The position numbers and the translations under genes were made by a program. Below are positions 8,576 to 15,642 of a stretch of DNA of 64,000 nucleotides, one piece after another. The DNA is from a virus. The notes beneath the pieces were generated by a model. It searched no databases and was not told where the DNA came from. It saw only the letters and a list, made by a program, of their open reading frames with translations. The stretch is taken from positions 226,275 to 290,274 of the IMG/VR virus record IMGVR_UViG_3300032287_004484; one strand, written 5' to 3'. Within the stretch, counting starts at the first letter, position 1. The number at the start of each line of letters is the position of its first letter.

Positions 8576-8775
8576 TGAAAGTTTTAAAACTAAATGAATT
8601 AGACGATTCTTATTCTTTAGTAAAAGAAATATGTGATTATTGTAATGATGATATATTAACTGACAATATAAAAATTAATCATGTATTTACTCATAAGTCT
8701 ATTATTTCTCCAGGACAAAAAATAGAATTAGATATTTGTGAAAACTGCTTTCTCCAAAAATTTTTAAATTTCTAA
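8575..8775 (+). CDS. small protein with two CxxC pairs, 66 aa
   Basis: C-D-Y-C at about residues 21-24 and C-E-N-C at about 54-57 predict a treble-clef or zinc-ribbon site. It starts by TAATG overlap with the upstream gene and closes this small operon before the tRNA-Asn promoter. Confidence 0.6.
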   Translation: MKVLKLNELDDSYSLVKEICDYCNDDILTDNIKINHVFTHKSIISPGQKIELDICENCFLQKFLNF

Positions 8776-8778
8776 AAA

Positions 8779-8808
8779 ATAGACACTTAAAAAACTATTT
8801 AATATAAT
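8779..8808 (+). promoter_or_regulatory. promoter of tRNA-Asn
   Basis: ATAGAC, 18-bp spacer, TATAAT; the predicted +1 falls within 1-2 nt of the mature tRNA 5' end at 8817. Confidence 0.7.
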
Positions 8809-8816
8809 AAATAAAA

Positions 8817-8890
8817 TGGCAAGTAGCTCAGTAGGTAGTAGCAAAGCACTGTTAATGCTTGGGTCGTAGGTTCGAATCCTACCTTGCCAG
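8817..8890 (+). tRNA. tRNA-Asn (anticodon GTT)
   Basis: Acceptor TGGCAAG pairs with CTTGCCA. The anticodon arm AAGCA-CTGTTAA-TGCTT gives GTT. The T-arm is GTAGG-TTCGAAT-CCTAC and the discriminator base is G. CCA is not encoded. It has its own promoter immediately upstream. Confidence 0.93.
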
Positions 8891-8954
8891 ATATTTAAAA
8901 AAAAATAAAACATATTAGAGATAAAAAAAACTTAAGTAATTATTTTATAAAAGC

Positions 8955-9158
8955 ATGAATAATTATACTTATAAAATTGAATATAATCGTTATAATTTAG
9001 GTGATTTTTTAGTAGAATTTATAGATGGTAAAAAAAATAATGTTTGGATATTAGAAGATTTATTTAATTCAAGTGAAGTACTTGGTACAAAGCGTTATGA
9101 TGCAACTTTAAGAGCAAAGGAATATATAAGAAAAAATCATCCTGAATTATTACTATGA
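8955..9158 (+). CDS. small protein of the NHPELL family, 67 aa
   Basis: Ends I-R-K-N-H-P-E-L-L-L. The same C-terminal pattern is seen in 60015-60215 (KEHPELLI) and in the frameshifted neighbour at 9155-9360 (KNNPELII). The N-terminus Y-x-I-E-Y is also shared with 60015. Its stop overlaps the next ATG (ATGA). Function unknown. Confidence 0.55.
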   Translation: MNNYTYKIEYNRYNLGDFLVEFIDGKKNNVWILEDLFNSSEVLGTKRYDATLRAKEYIRKNHPELLL

Positions 9159-9360
9159 AATATATATATAAAATTGAAAGTGATGCTATTATTGAAATTG
9201 GGGAGATACAAATTCGTTGGCTTTTTAAAGAATTACAAAACAAATCATCATTAATAAAATTTAGAAAATTTTATTCTATTACAACAATAGAATCTTTTAA
9301 TAGAACACAGGATTTTTTTTAAATCATGTTATTAAAAATAATCCAGAATTAATCATATAA
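9155..9360 (+). pseudogene. frameshifted paralogue of the NHPELL family (T8 homopolymer)
   Basis: ATG 9155 opens a frame that stops at 9322, directly after a run of eight T (9313-9320). One extra T would continue it to TAA 9360 and give the family C-terminus H-V-I-K-N-N-P-E-L-I-I. Either the gene is broken, there is a homopolymer error, or ribosomes slip on T8. Paralogue identity is clear from the restored tail. Confidence 0.6.
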
Positions 9361-9404
9361 TATTTTTTATATACTGATTACTTTTTAGGTTTAATCGTTA
9401 GTTT
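9360..9404. repeat. 45-bp direct repeat, copy 1
   Basis: Identical to 10149-10193 except one base. It covers a poly-T stretch, TATACTGATTAC and the AGGTTTA promoter block, so the whole upstream promoter region was duplicated with the gene order. Confidence 0.85.
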
Positions 9405-9420
9405 GTATTTATTATATTAT
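9391..9420 (+). promoter_or_regulatory. AGG-box promoter
   Basis: CTTTTTAGGT precedes TTAATC, then an 18-bp spacer and TATTAT; drives the YA-repeat gene at 9454. Confidence 0.6.
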
Positions 9421-9453
9421 TAACTAAAATAGTAACAAATAAAGGAGACAACT

Positions 9454-10092
9454 ATGAATAAATTACAAATACTTACAATTAAAGATTTAAATAAACAAGA
9501 TCTAAAGAATAAAGATTTTGATCTTTTAGATATTAAAAAATCCATTAATTATGCAGCAGCTAGAAAAATAAGAATTAAAGAATTAGAACAAGAGGTTATT
9601 AAAGATGCAGACTTAGCGTTAAAATATGCTAGTTCAGTTATACGTGGAGAATGGTTAGAGGGCGAAGATATTATTAGTTCAAACATTAATGCTTCAACAC
9701 GTTACGCTAAACTTGTAATAAGTAAAAGATTTACAAAAGCTGAACCTTTAATTTTACAAGAATGTTATCCTACGTTATATTATGTAAGAACGATAATAAA
9801 ACAAAGATTTCCAGAAGGTGAACAAATAATAGCATCTAAACCAGATAGTGCTTATATATATGCTAAAGAATATATTTTTAGCAGATGGCCAGAAGCAGAA
9901 AAAACTATTAGTACAAATGCAGAGTATTCCTTTCTTTATGCTGAGTTTATTAATGATAAATTTCCAATGGCTCATAAGACAATTTTTACATCTTCTAATT
10001 CTGAATGGAGAAATAAATATCTTAATCTTCTTGAAAAGCTACGAATTAATACTCAAGAAATTAAAGATGAATATATTGAATTTTTATTATGA
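9454..10092 (+). CDS. YA-repeat protein, 212 aa (five repeats)
   Basis: AAAGGAGA precedes ATG 9454. After about 45 residues come five repeats of about 25 residues with consensus Y-A-x-x-(V/I)-I-x-x-R-(W/F)-x-(E/K)-(G/A)-E-x-x-I: K-Y-A-S-S-V-I-R-G-E-W, R-Y-A-K-L-V-I, Y-Y-V-R-T-I-I, I-Y-A-K-E-Y-I and L-Y-A-E-F-I. The last, with A-H-K-T-I-F, is a capping variant found at the end of all family members. It ends DEYIEFLL. Probably an alpha-helical repeat scaffold; function unknown. The family has at least eight members in this window. Confidence 0.65.
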   Translation: MNKLQILTIKDLNKQDLKNKDFDLLDIKKSINYAAARKIRIKELEQEVIKDADLALKYASSVIRGEWLEGEDIISSNINASTRYAKLVISKRFTKAEPLILQECYPTLYYVRTIIKQRFPEGEQIIASKPDSAYIYAKEYIFSRWPEAEKTISTNAEYSFLYAEFINDKFPMAHKTIFTSSNSEWRNKYLNLLEKLRINTQEIKDEYIEFLL

Positions 10093-10110
10093 ATTAAAAG
10101 AATTATTAGT

Positions 10111-10143
10111 AGGGATAATTATTCAATTATCCCTAAATTTTTA
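10111..10143 (+). terminator. terminator after the YA-repeat gene
   Basis: AGGGATAATT / AATTATCCCT, a 10-bp stem with a 4-nt loop, followed by AAATTTTT. Confidence 0.75.
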
Positions 10144-10148
10144 ATATG

Positions 10149-10193
10149 ATATTTTTTATATACTGATTACTTTTTAGGTTTAGTCGTTAGTTT
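10149..10193. repeat. 45-bp direct repeat, copy 2
   Basis: Second copy of 9360-9404 with one mismatch (TTTAG for TTTAA in the -35 region). Confidence 0.85.
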
Positions 10194-10209
10194 CTAATTA
10201 TTATACAAT
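10180..10209 (+). promoter_or_regulatory. AGG-box promoter
   Basis: TTTTTAGG then TTAGTC, 18-bp spacer, TACAAT, upstream of the gene at 10233. Confidence 0.6.
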
Positions 10210-10232
10210 TTAACTATAAGGAGAAAAAGTAT

Positions 10233-10463
10233 ATGATAAAACCAAAAGAAATTAGAAAAGAAGAAATAGACCTCAAGGGTTCTCAAGGTAATGCTTTTTA
10301 TATTATTGGAGCAGGAAAGAATCTTCATAGAGATCTTACAAGAGGAGGAATAGAGTTGCCTCCTTGGGAAGAAATAAGAAAAGACATGACGAGTTCAGAT
10401 TATAATCACTTAACACGAGTTTTTGATAAGTATTTTGGCGATTATGTTGATTTAGTTTATTAA
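10233..10463 (+). CDS. conserved phage protein, 76 aa
   Basis: Shine-Dalgarno AAGGAGA. Contains D-L-K-G-S-Q-G-N-A-F-Y and, at the end, Y-N-H-L-x-x-V-F-D-K-Y-F-G-D-Y-V. I recall this combination from a short protein widespread in large phages, function unknown. Monocistronic between its own promoter and a strong hairpin. Confidence 0.7.
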   Translation: MIKPKEIRKEEIDLKGSQGNAFYIIGAGKNLHRDLTRGGIELPPWEEIRKDMTSSDYNHLTRVFDKYFGDYVDLVY

Positions 10464-10473
10464 AAAATATAAA

Positions 10474-10517
10474 GTTTTAATGTTTGAGTAATTGAATTTT
10501 TACTTAAACATTAAAAC
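10474..10517. promoter_or_regulatory. 18-bp-stem hairpin overlapping a promoter -35
   Basis: Arms 10474-10491 and 10500-10517 pair over 18 positions (one G-U), with an 8-nt loop. The right arm contains the TTAAAC -35 of the next promoter. No T-run follows, so it may be an operator or an RNA-processing hairpin rather than a simple terminator. Confidence 0.6.
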
Positions 10518-10532
10518 AACTTGGTATATAAT
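10504..10532 (+). promoter_or_regulatory. promoter of the nucleotidyltransferase gene (leaderless)
   Basis: TTAAAC, 17-bp spacer, TATAAT; 6 nt separate the -10 from ATG 10539. Confidence 0.65.
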
Positions 10533-10538
10533 AATAAT

Positions 10539-11522
10539 ATGGGTGGAAAAGCTATTATTCCTATAATAGGGAAAGAAGCAAAAAGGTTTGATATAAATAT
10601 TAGAAATAATATAATATCAAACCTTTCAATTATTGACGATTTAGTTCCTGTAAGAGAAATTAAAGAGAAAAAAGATTTTGGAGACATAGATTTTTTATGT
10701 TATTCTGAATTAAAAAGAGAAGAAAAAAATAATCAAATAATCGTTGAAATTGAAAAAAATAATTATTCATTTCAAGGTAAAATTACTAACGATAATGTTT
10801 TTTCTTTAGCTTTTAGTGACTATCAAATAGATATTATTTTTATTTCAAAACAACATCTTAATACGAGTTATTATTATTTTGCTGATAACGATAGAGGAAA
10901 CCTAATAGGATCTATTTACCATGCTCTTAATTTTAATTATGGACATCAGGGTTTATATCTAAAATTAGATAATACTAAAATCCTTTTATCGAATGATACT
11001 GAATCTATTCTTAATTTCTTAGGTTGTGGTAATGTTTTTATTAAAAAGATTTTAAGTGACGGTTTTGATACTTTTGAAGAGATGTATAAACATATAACTG
11101 AAATACCCTATTTTAGTTCTCAATATTTTCAATTTGAAAACCTTAATAATAAGAATAGGTCACGTAATTCTAAAAGAAATACTTATAATAATTTTTTACA
11201 TTATTTAAAAGATAAAACTTTTAGTGATCCTACTCCTAATATTGAATACATGAAATATAAATCTTTATCATACTTTAATAAAGAAAAAGAGTATGTTTCT
11301 TTGTTAAAAGAACAAGAGAAAAATAAGATTATACGAAAAATGATTTCTGGTGATTTATTTTTTAATATCACTGGATTAAAAGAAAAAAAATTAGGTGAAT
11401 TTATTATTTTCTTTAAAGAGAGAAATAAATCAATAATTGAAAATATAGAAACTTATAATATAGAATATTTTGAGGAAAAAATAAAAAATGAATACGATAT
11501 TTTTATCAATAATCAAAGGTAA
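10539..11522 (+). CDS. nucleotidyltransferase-fold phage protein, 327 aa
   Basis: The start was placed at ATG 10539 (a TTG six codons earlier lies within the -10 region). Polymerase-beta-like NTase signatures: G-G-K-A near the N-terminus, D-F-G-D-I-D-F-L carrying the D-x-D metal ligands (about residues 46-50), and Q-I-D-I-I-F as the third acidic strand. The C-terminal segment I-T-G-L-K-x-K-x-L-G-E-F-I is typical of related phage proteins. A tRNA- or RNA-directed nucleotidyltransferase would fit the tRNAs and RNA-repair genes here, but the substrate is inference. Confidence 0.65.
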   Translation: MGGKAIIPIIGKEAKRFDINIRNNIISNLSIIDDLVPVREIKEKKDFGDIDFLCYSELKREEKNNQIIVEIEKNNYSFQGKITNDNVFSLAFSDYQIDIIFISKQHLNTSYYYFADNDRGNLIGSIYHALNFNYGHQGLYLKLDNTKILLSNDTESILNFLGCGNVFIKKILSDGFDTFEEMYKHITEIPYFSSQYFQFENLNNKNRSRNSKRNTYNNFLHYLKDKTFSDPTPNIEYMKYKSLSYFNKEKEYVSLLKEQEKNKIIRKMISGDLFFNITGLKEKKLGEFIIFFKERNKSIIENIETYNIEYFEEKIKNEYDIFINNQR

Positions 11523-11526
11523 ATTA

Positions 11527-11631
11527 ATGCTAAGCGATTTGTTTTCTTTTGTAACCTTTGCTTTAACAGCAACTTTACTTTTAACTTTTTTTTATTATGC
11601 TTTTATAAATAAAAACATTGAAGACGAATAG
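11527..11631 (+). CDS. small single-pass membrane protein, 34 aa
   Basis: MLSDLFSFVTFALTATLLLT... forms one transmembrane helix with an acidic end. It sits between the NTase and the next gene, whose ATG immediately follows its TAG. The CAAAGG upstream is a weak Shine-Dalgarno. Confidence 0.5.
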   Translation: MLSDLFSFVTFALTATLLLTFFYYAFINKNIEDE

Positions 11632-11985
11632 ATGAACTTATATGTTCAAAAACCATGTGAAGCAATTCAATTAAATAAAGAAACCGTTCAAAAAATCATA
11701 GAAATATTTCCAGAAGAAAAATTTGTGTTTTTTGGTATTGAAATAATTAATGGGATTCAACAAAAAGTGTTTGATGATAATTTATCTAAGTTTAATCACG
11801 TAGGTGGATTTTTTTATCATAAAAAAGAAGTTAAGGTAATTTTTGAAAGTGAATGGATAATTAAAAGAAAAGATATATTTGAAATAGTCAATGATAATTA
11901 TTTTAAAAGTAATTTTGTTCAAATACCATTTATTGATTTACCAGATAAGCTAAAGGAGGAAGTTAATAATGTCACTATTAGATAA
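11632..11985 (+). CDS. small phage protein of the G-D-W-I-V-K type, 117 aa
   Basis: The C-terminal part E-S-E-W-I-I-K-R-K-D-I-F-E-I-V-N-D-x-Y-F resembles a phage family whose members read roughly G-D-W-I-V-K...P-x-K-x-x-I-F-x-x-T-Y. The N-terminal Q-K-P-x-E-A-I-Q-L fits the same family. Function unknown. Immediately downstream of, and presumably co-translated with, the 34-aa membrane protein. Confidence 0.5.
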   Translation: MNLYVQKPCEAIQLNKETVQKIIEIFPEEKFVFFGIEIINGIQQKVFDDNLSKFNHVGGFFYHKKEVKVIFESEWIIKRKDIFEIVNDNYFKSNFVQIPFIDLPDKLKEEVNNVTIR

Positions 11986-12682
11986 AGAATACGAAGATAA
12001 TATTAATGATTTTAATAACAATGGTCTTTTTTTAAACGATGATTATTTAGATAAGTCGTTTAATTTCAAATCTGTTTTAGATGAGTTTTTACTTCTCAAT
12101 AAAATAACTGATTCGTTTTTTAATGAAGTATATAAAAATGGTTTTTCTGACATTTTATATTTTGAAACAGAAAATAATTTTAATTATTCTATTGATGAAA
12201 TAAACGATTTAGAAGAAAATTTAAAAGATATCGCAGAATTTAATTTTAATAAATATAATAAAATTTTAGATTACATGATTTTAAAAAGCACAGATGTAGA
12301 ATCTGAATTTTATGGTTCTATAATACATTTTACTTTTAATATTTTTGATCAAATAAAAAGAAGTTTATTATTATTTAAAAAAGTAAAAGAAAAATGGAAA
12401 AATGAATATAAGGCAACTTATAAAACTTTTAAAGATTTTAAAAATAGCAATGAATTTGAAAATATATTAATAAACATAGCAACAGAAGAACAGTTAAAAA
12501 CAAAAGAAGAAGATTTTCATAGTTTTTTAATATTTACATCAATTAATAGTGATTTCTTATTGAAAGAATTATATAATCGTGATGCAAATAAATTTTTATT
12601 TGACGATAACAAAGTTTTTTTTAAGAATAATGGTATTTCTTTATTGAAAGATATATCTAGTAGAATTATATCTTATAATTAA
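11969..12682 (+). CDS. hypothetical protein, 237 aa
   Basis: ATG 11969 has the excellent Shine-Dalgarno AAAGGAGGAAG inside the previous gene (17-nt overlap). The protein is Asn/Asp/Phe-rich and predicted helical, with no motif I recognise. Confidence 0.6.
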   Translation: MSLLDKEYEDNINDFNNNGLFLNDDYLDKSFNFKSVLDEFLLLNKITDSFFNEVYKNGFSDILYFETENNFNYSIDEINDLEENLKDIAEFNFNKYNKILDYMILKSTDVESEFYGSIIHFTFNIFDQIKRSLLLFKKVKEKWKNEYKATYKTFKDFKNSNEFENILINIATEEQLKTKEEDFHSFLIFTSINSDFLLKELYNRDANKFLFDDNKVFFKNNGISLLKDISSRIISYN

Positions 12683-12685
12683 ATT

Positions 12686-13018
12686 ATGGAAAATAATTAC
12701 AATGATAAAGCAAATTTTTTAATTGAAAAATTTGATGATTACCAAAAAAAATCAAATATTAATGAAATAAAAGACCAAAAAGTTAAATTAAGTTATTATA
12801 GTTTGTTTTTTGATTTATATCCAGAATTATTTAATCAAAATTTTAATTTTACATATTTAGATGAAATTAAAGTTTTAATAAATAAGGAAATAAATACTTT
12901 TATGGTTTATTTTTCTGACAAAGGAATAATTAAGAAGATTATTTTTGATACTCCACATTACAGTATTATCAATCATAATTTCCCGATTAATAACTGGGAA
13001 CTTCTAAAAATTAGATAA
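12686..13018 (+). CDS. hypothetical protein, 110 aa
   Basis: No Shine-Dalgarno. TATAAT at 12674-12679 is 6 nt before the ATG, so it may be separately transcribed as a leaderless mRNA, although no good -35 is visible. No family recognised. Confidence 0.5.
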   Translation: MENNYNDKANFLIEKFDDYQKKSNINEIKDQKVKLSYYSLFFDLYPELFNQNFNFTYLDEIKVLINKEINTFMVYFSDKGIIKKIIFDTPHYSIINHNFPINNWELLKIR

Positions 13019-13026
13019 AAAAATAT

Positions 13027-13518
13027 ATGGAAAGAATTTTAATCATATTGATACCCCTATTGCTAAATGTTTTTGCATTTTGTTATCACCCAGAAAAAAT
13101 AGAAAAAAGACAAGATAATATTTATCCAGTTCGTGATGTAAGAATATCTTCTGGTTTTGGAAAAAGAAAAGGTAATTTTCATTGGGGAATAGATTTTTCT
13201 GCTCCTTATGGAACACCAATAATTTCACCTATAGATATGAAAATATTTAAAGTAGGAAGAAATGAAAATCATGGTCTTTATATAATTGGAAAAGATTATG
13301 ATAATTTTTATTATCTTTTTGCTCACCTTAGTAAAGTTGATTTTAATGAATCTAAAGAAATTAAACAAGGTGAAATTATAGGTTACATTGGAAATACTGG
13401 ACTTTCTTTTGGACCTCATTTACATTATGAAATATCTTTTAATGGAGTTAATTTTAATCCTACTAATTTTACTAAAAAAAATTTTAAAATTAGACATTTA
13501 GAAGATGAATTTTATTAA
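13027..13518 (+). CDS. exported M23 (LytM) peptidoglycan endopeptidase, 163 aa
   Basis: An N-terminal signal peptide (M-E-R-I-L-I-I-L-I-P-L-L-L-N-V-F-A) is followed by an M23 domain. Metal ligands: H-W-G-I-D (His and Asp at about residues 58 and 62) and H-L-H-Y-E (about 137-141); G-x-G-K-R precedes them. It cleaves peptide cross-links in the host cell wall. A signal peptide suggests delivery to the periplasm or envelope during infection, as a lysis factor or for superinfection control. The cysteine after the hydrophobic stretch is not in a good lipobox. Confidence 0.85.
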   Translation: MERILIILIPLLLNVFAFCYHPEKIEKRQDNIYPVRDVRISSGFGKRKGNFHWGIDFSAPYGTPIISPIDMKIFKVGRNENHGLYIIGKDYDNFYYLFAHLSKVDFNESKEIKQGEIIGYIGNTGLSFGPHLHYEISFNGVNFNPTNFTKKNFKIRHLEDEFY

Positions 13519-13558
13519 TATTTCTTAAATATATTTTATATAAATTAAGGAATATAAG

Positions 13559-13897
13559 ATGACTAGAGATCACTCGTTTCAATCACAAATTGATTTAATT
13601 TTTGATTCTATGGATTGGAACAATATAGAAAAAATCTTTCATGTTTGTGATTATAAATATATGAAAAATTTACATGAAGAATATAATCCTGAAATAGAAG
13701 ATTTAAAAGAAATGAGTTATCATCTTTTAAAGGATTGCTATAATCTAGGTAAAAAGAAAAATATTAATATGATTATAGCAAGTGGAAGATTTGAAGCATC
13801 TTGGAATAATACAGATGAAACGTTGTGTTTGAAATTTATACCCGAAGAAAAAGAAATAATGTTAGATGAAAAAAATGAATCTATATATGTAACTTAA
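13559..13897 (+). CDS. conserved phage protein, 112 aa
   Basis: Shine-Dalgarno TAAGGAAT. The segment I-A-S-G-R-F-E-A-S-W...L-x-L-K-F-I-P-E-E resembles a small phage family with an SGGFEA...L-L-F core. Acidic; function unknown. Its 3' end meets the convergent operon ending at 13894. Confidence 0.5.
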   Translation: MTRDHSFQSQIDLIFDSMDWNNIEKIFHVCDYKYMKNLHEEYNPEIEDLKEMSYHLLKDCYNLGKKKNINMIIASGRFEASWNNTDETLCLKFIPEEKEIMLDEKNESIYVT

Positions 13898-14208
13898 ATT
13901 AAAGATTCTGATTTTATATTAATTGTAGGATATTTTAATTTAGAATTTATTTTAGATTCTAAAACAGATTTTTCTAAACACGTTCTTAAAGATAAAAGAT
14001 ATGTTATTTTATGGACTTCTAATTCAACGTATTCATCGTCGTGATTATAAAGATATTCTTCTATATCCATTTCAAGTTTTTCACAATAATTGATAGCATT
14101 TTTATGAATAAAATTAACTAACTGATCTTTATTAAGATCAGTTTTAATTTTATAAAAAATAACATCGTTTGAATTATCAAGTGAATCTATATAGTAGAAG
14201 TTTTTCAT
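13894..14208 (-). CDS. small accessory protein, 104 aa, paralogue of next
   Basis: N-terminus M-K-N-F-Y-Y-I-D-S...F-Y-K-I-K-T-D-L matches the gene immediately upstream. Last of five overlapping genes transcribed from 15467; coupled by ATGA. No known fold. Confidence 0.55.
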   Translation of the reverse strand: MKNFYYIDSLDNSNDVIFYKIKTDLNKDQLVNFIHKNAINYCEKLEMDIEEYLYNHDDEYVELEVHKITYLLSLRTCLEKSVLESKINSKLKYPTINIKSESLI

Positions 14209-14531
14209 TCTAAATCCTCTTTGTTTATTTCCATATTTATAAAATCAAGTTTAGAAGTTAAACGTTCTTCAGATCTAAATTTACTTAGAAAAGTTTGAAG
14301 TGAAAAAACATAATTAAAATTTCCAGCATCAACATCAAAAGTAAAATAATCTGGATTTTCACATTGACCTTCACTGAAATAAGATTCTTTAATTCCTAAT
14401 CTATTGGCTTCTATTTTTGCTTGCTTTTTTAAAAGTGATCTTAAACTTTTCAAAGATAAATCTGTTTCTATTTTATAAAAAACAGGTAACTCTCTTATTA
14501 CGTCTAAATAGTAAAAAGTATTTTTTTTCAT
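14205..14531 (-). CDS. small accessory protein, 108 aa, paralogue of 13894-14208
   Basis: The start was placed at ATG 14531 because AGAGGAT lies 8 nt upstream, instead of ATG 14561 inside the previous gene. Shares F-Y-Y-x-D...F-Y-K-I-x-T-D-L and a helical C-terminal half with its neighbour, so a tandem duplication. Function unknown. Confidence 0.55.
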   Translation of the reverse strand: MKKNTFYYLDVIRELPVFYKIETDLSLKSLRSLLKKQAKIEANRLGIKESYFSEGQCENPDYFTFDVDAGNFNYVFSLQTFLSKFRSEERLTSKLDFINMEINKEDLE

Positions 14532-14548
14532 AGTTTTATCCTCTTTTT

Positions 14549-14866
14549 TTAAATCATCCATTGTAATAATTTTTTTTCATCATACTTATTATTCTTTTTT
14601 AAAAATTCTATATAATCATCTTTATATTGAGATTTAAAAATAGTATGATGACCTTTTTCAAAAATATCTTCTAATATATTAATAGCATAAAAATAAGATA
14701 CGTATGCATCTTTAGAAATAACTTCTTCTCCTTCATCCCAAGCTCCTTTAATCATATACATAGCATAATAAAAAGATTGCTCAGCATCAGTAGCAATAAT
14801 TTTTTCTAGTTCTGTTATTCTTTTATCCATAGATAAACTTTTATGTAAAGCTTCAATAGGTGTCAT
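14549..14866 (-). CDS. YA-repeat protein, 105 aa (three repeats)
   Basis: Opens MTPIEALHKS, then L-E-K-I-I-A-T-D; repeats are F-Y-Y-A-M-Y-M-I-K-G-A-W-D-E-G-E and Y-F-Y-A-I-N-I-L, ending with the capping variant K-G-H-H-T-I-F. Tail LLQWMI. ATGA overlap with the upstream gene. Confidence 0.65.
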   Translation of the reverse strand: MTPIEALHKSLSMDKRITELEKIIATDAEQSFYYAMYMIKGAWDEGEEVISKDAYVSYFYAINILEDIFEKGHHTIFKSQYKDDYIEFLKKNNKYDEKKLLQWMI

Positions 14867-15156
14867 ATTAGGTGTTCTATTAATTTTAATTGATTTAAAA
14901 CACTTTTTAATCTTCTAAAGACAAGATTATTTTCTTTTATTATAAAATATTGTTCTTGATTGATTAATAATTTAAAATCCCAATTAATATCATTTAATAA
15001 TTTATGATTATTAGAAATGATATTTTGTCCATTCTCAAAATAAATTTCTGTTTCAGTATTTTCCTGATTTACAAGAACATAATTTTTTATTAAGCAATCT
15101 GAATCTAAATAACTTTTTGATGTTTTTATACAAAGAAAATAATTCATATCACCCAT
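14863..15156 (-). CDS. small protein with LIEHLI tail, 97 aa
   Basis: Member of the diverged family of small proteins that begin with a Y-x-L-x-I strand and end L-x-E-(W/H/Y)-(L/I)-I. The first residues MGDMNYF overlap the previous gene; the second ATG (15147) is an alternative start. The tail codons end ATATGA, supplying the next start. Confidence 0.55.
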   Translation of the reverse strand: MGDMNYFLCIKTSKSYLDSDCLIKNYVLVNQENTETEIYFENGQNIISNNHKLLNDINWDFKLLINQEQYFIIKENNLVFRRLKSVLNQLKLIEHLI

Positions 15157-15467
15157 TCATGTAGATTAAATTTACCTAAAAAATCAACTTTATTTTTATT
15201 TAAAACATCTTCTTTAAAATTTAGTTTTAAAAGTTCTTCAAAAAGATCTTTATTATTTATCTTTATAGAAAGATTAAATTTAATTTTCAATTCATATTTA
15301 AAATCATTTTGGTTCTTGGTTTTCTCTTGTTTAGAATCTGAAAAATAAGAATATCCATTATAAACTAGATAATTTTCTTTATCAACATAATGATATAAAA
15401 CGCAGGTAATAATTTTATCGTTAAATAAATTAAGACACAAATAAGCGTTTATTTTATTTTTATTCAT
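15144..15467 (-). CDS. small protein with LHEWVI tail, 107 aa (first gene of minus operon)
   Basis: ATG 15467 lies 6 nt after TATAAT, so the mRNA seems leaderless. N-terminus I-N-A-Y-L-C-L-N-L-F, end K-F-N-L-H-E-W-V-I. Heads a five-gene accessory operon divergent from the MoxR gene. Confidence 0.6.
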   Translation of the reverse strand: MNKNKINAYLCLNLFNDKIITCVLYHYVDKENYLVYNGYSYFSDSKQEKTKNQNDFKYELKIKFNLSIKINNKDLFEELLKLNFKEDVLNKNKVDFLGKFNLHEWVI

Positions 15468-15473
15468 ATTACA

Positions 15474-15503
15474 ATTATATATAAGAATAGTAATAGTGAC
15501 TAA
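15474..15503 (-). promoter_or_regulatory. AGG-box promoter (divergent pair, minus)
   Basis: TTTTTTAGG then TTAGTC, 18-bp spacer, TATAAT, 6 nt to the ATG. Back-to-back with the MoxR promoter. Confidence 0.7.
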
Positions 15504-15554
15504 ACCTAAAAAAAAGACATTTATAAACTACCCGTACTGGATATTTTTTTAGGT

Positions 15555-15584
15555 TTAAACACTAATAGAGTAAATAAGTATAGT
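15555..15584 (+). promoter_or_regulatory. AGG-box promoter of the MoxR gene
   Basis: TTTTTTTAGG then TTAAAC, 18-bp spacer, TATAGT; about 50-nt leader with AAGGAGA before ATG 15643. Confidence 0.7.
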
Positions 15585-15642
15585 ATTATATTAGAAATTT
15601 TTATTTATTAAGTAGAAATTTAATTTTAACAAGGAGAAAAAA

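Noticed and set aside
13027-13518. Lipoprotein assignment for the M23 peptidase
   Set aside because: The cysteine follows F-A-F, which is not a convincing lipobox; a plain signal peptide is more likely.
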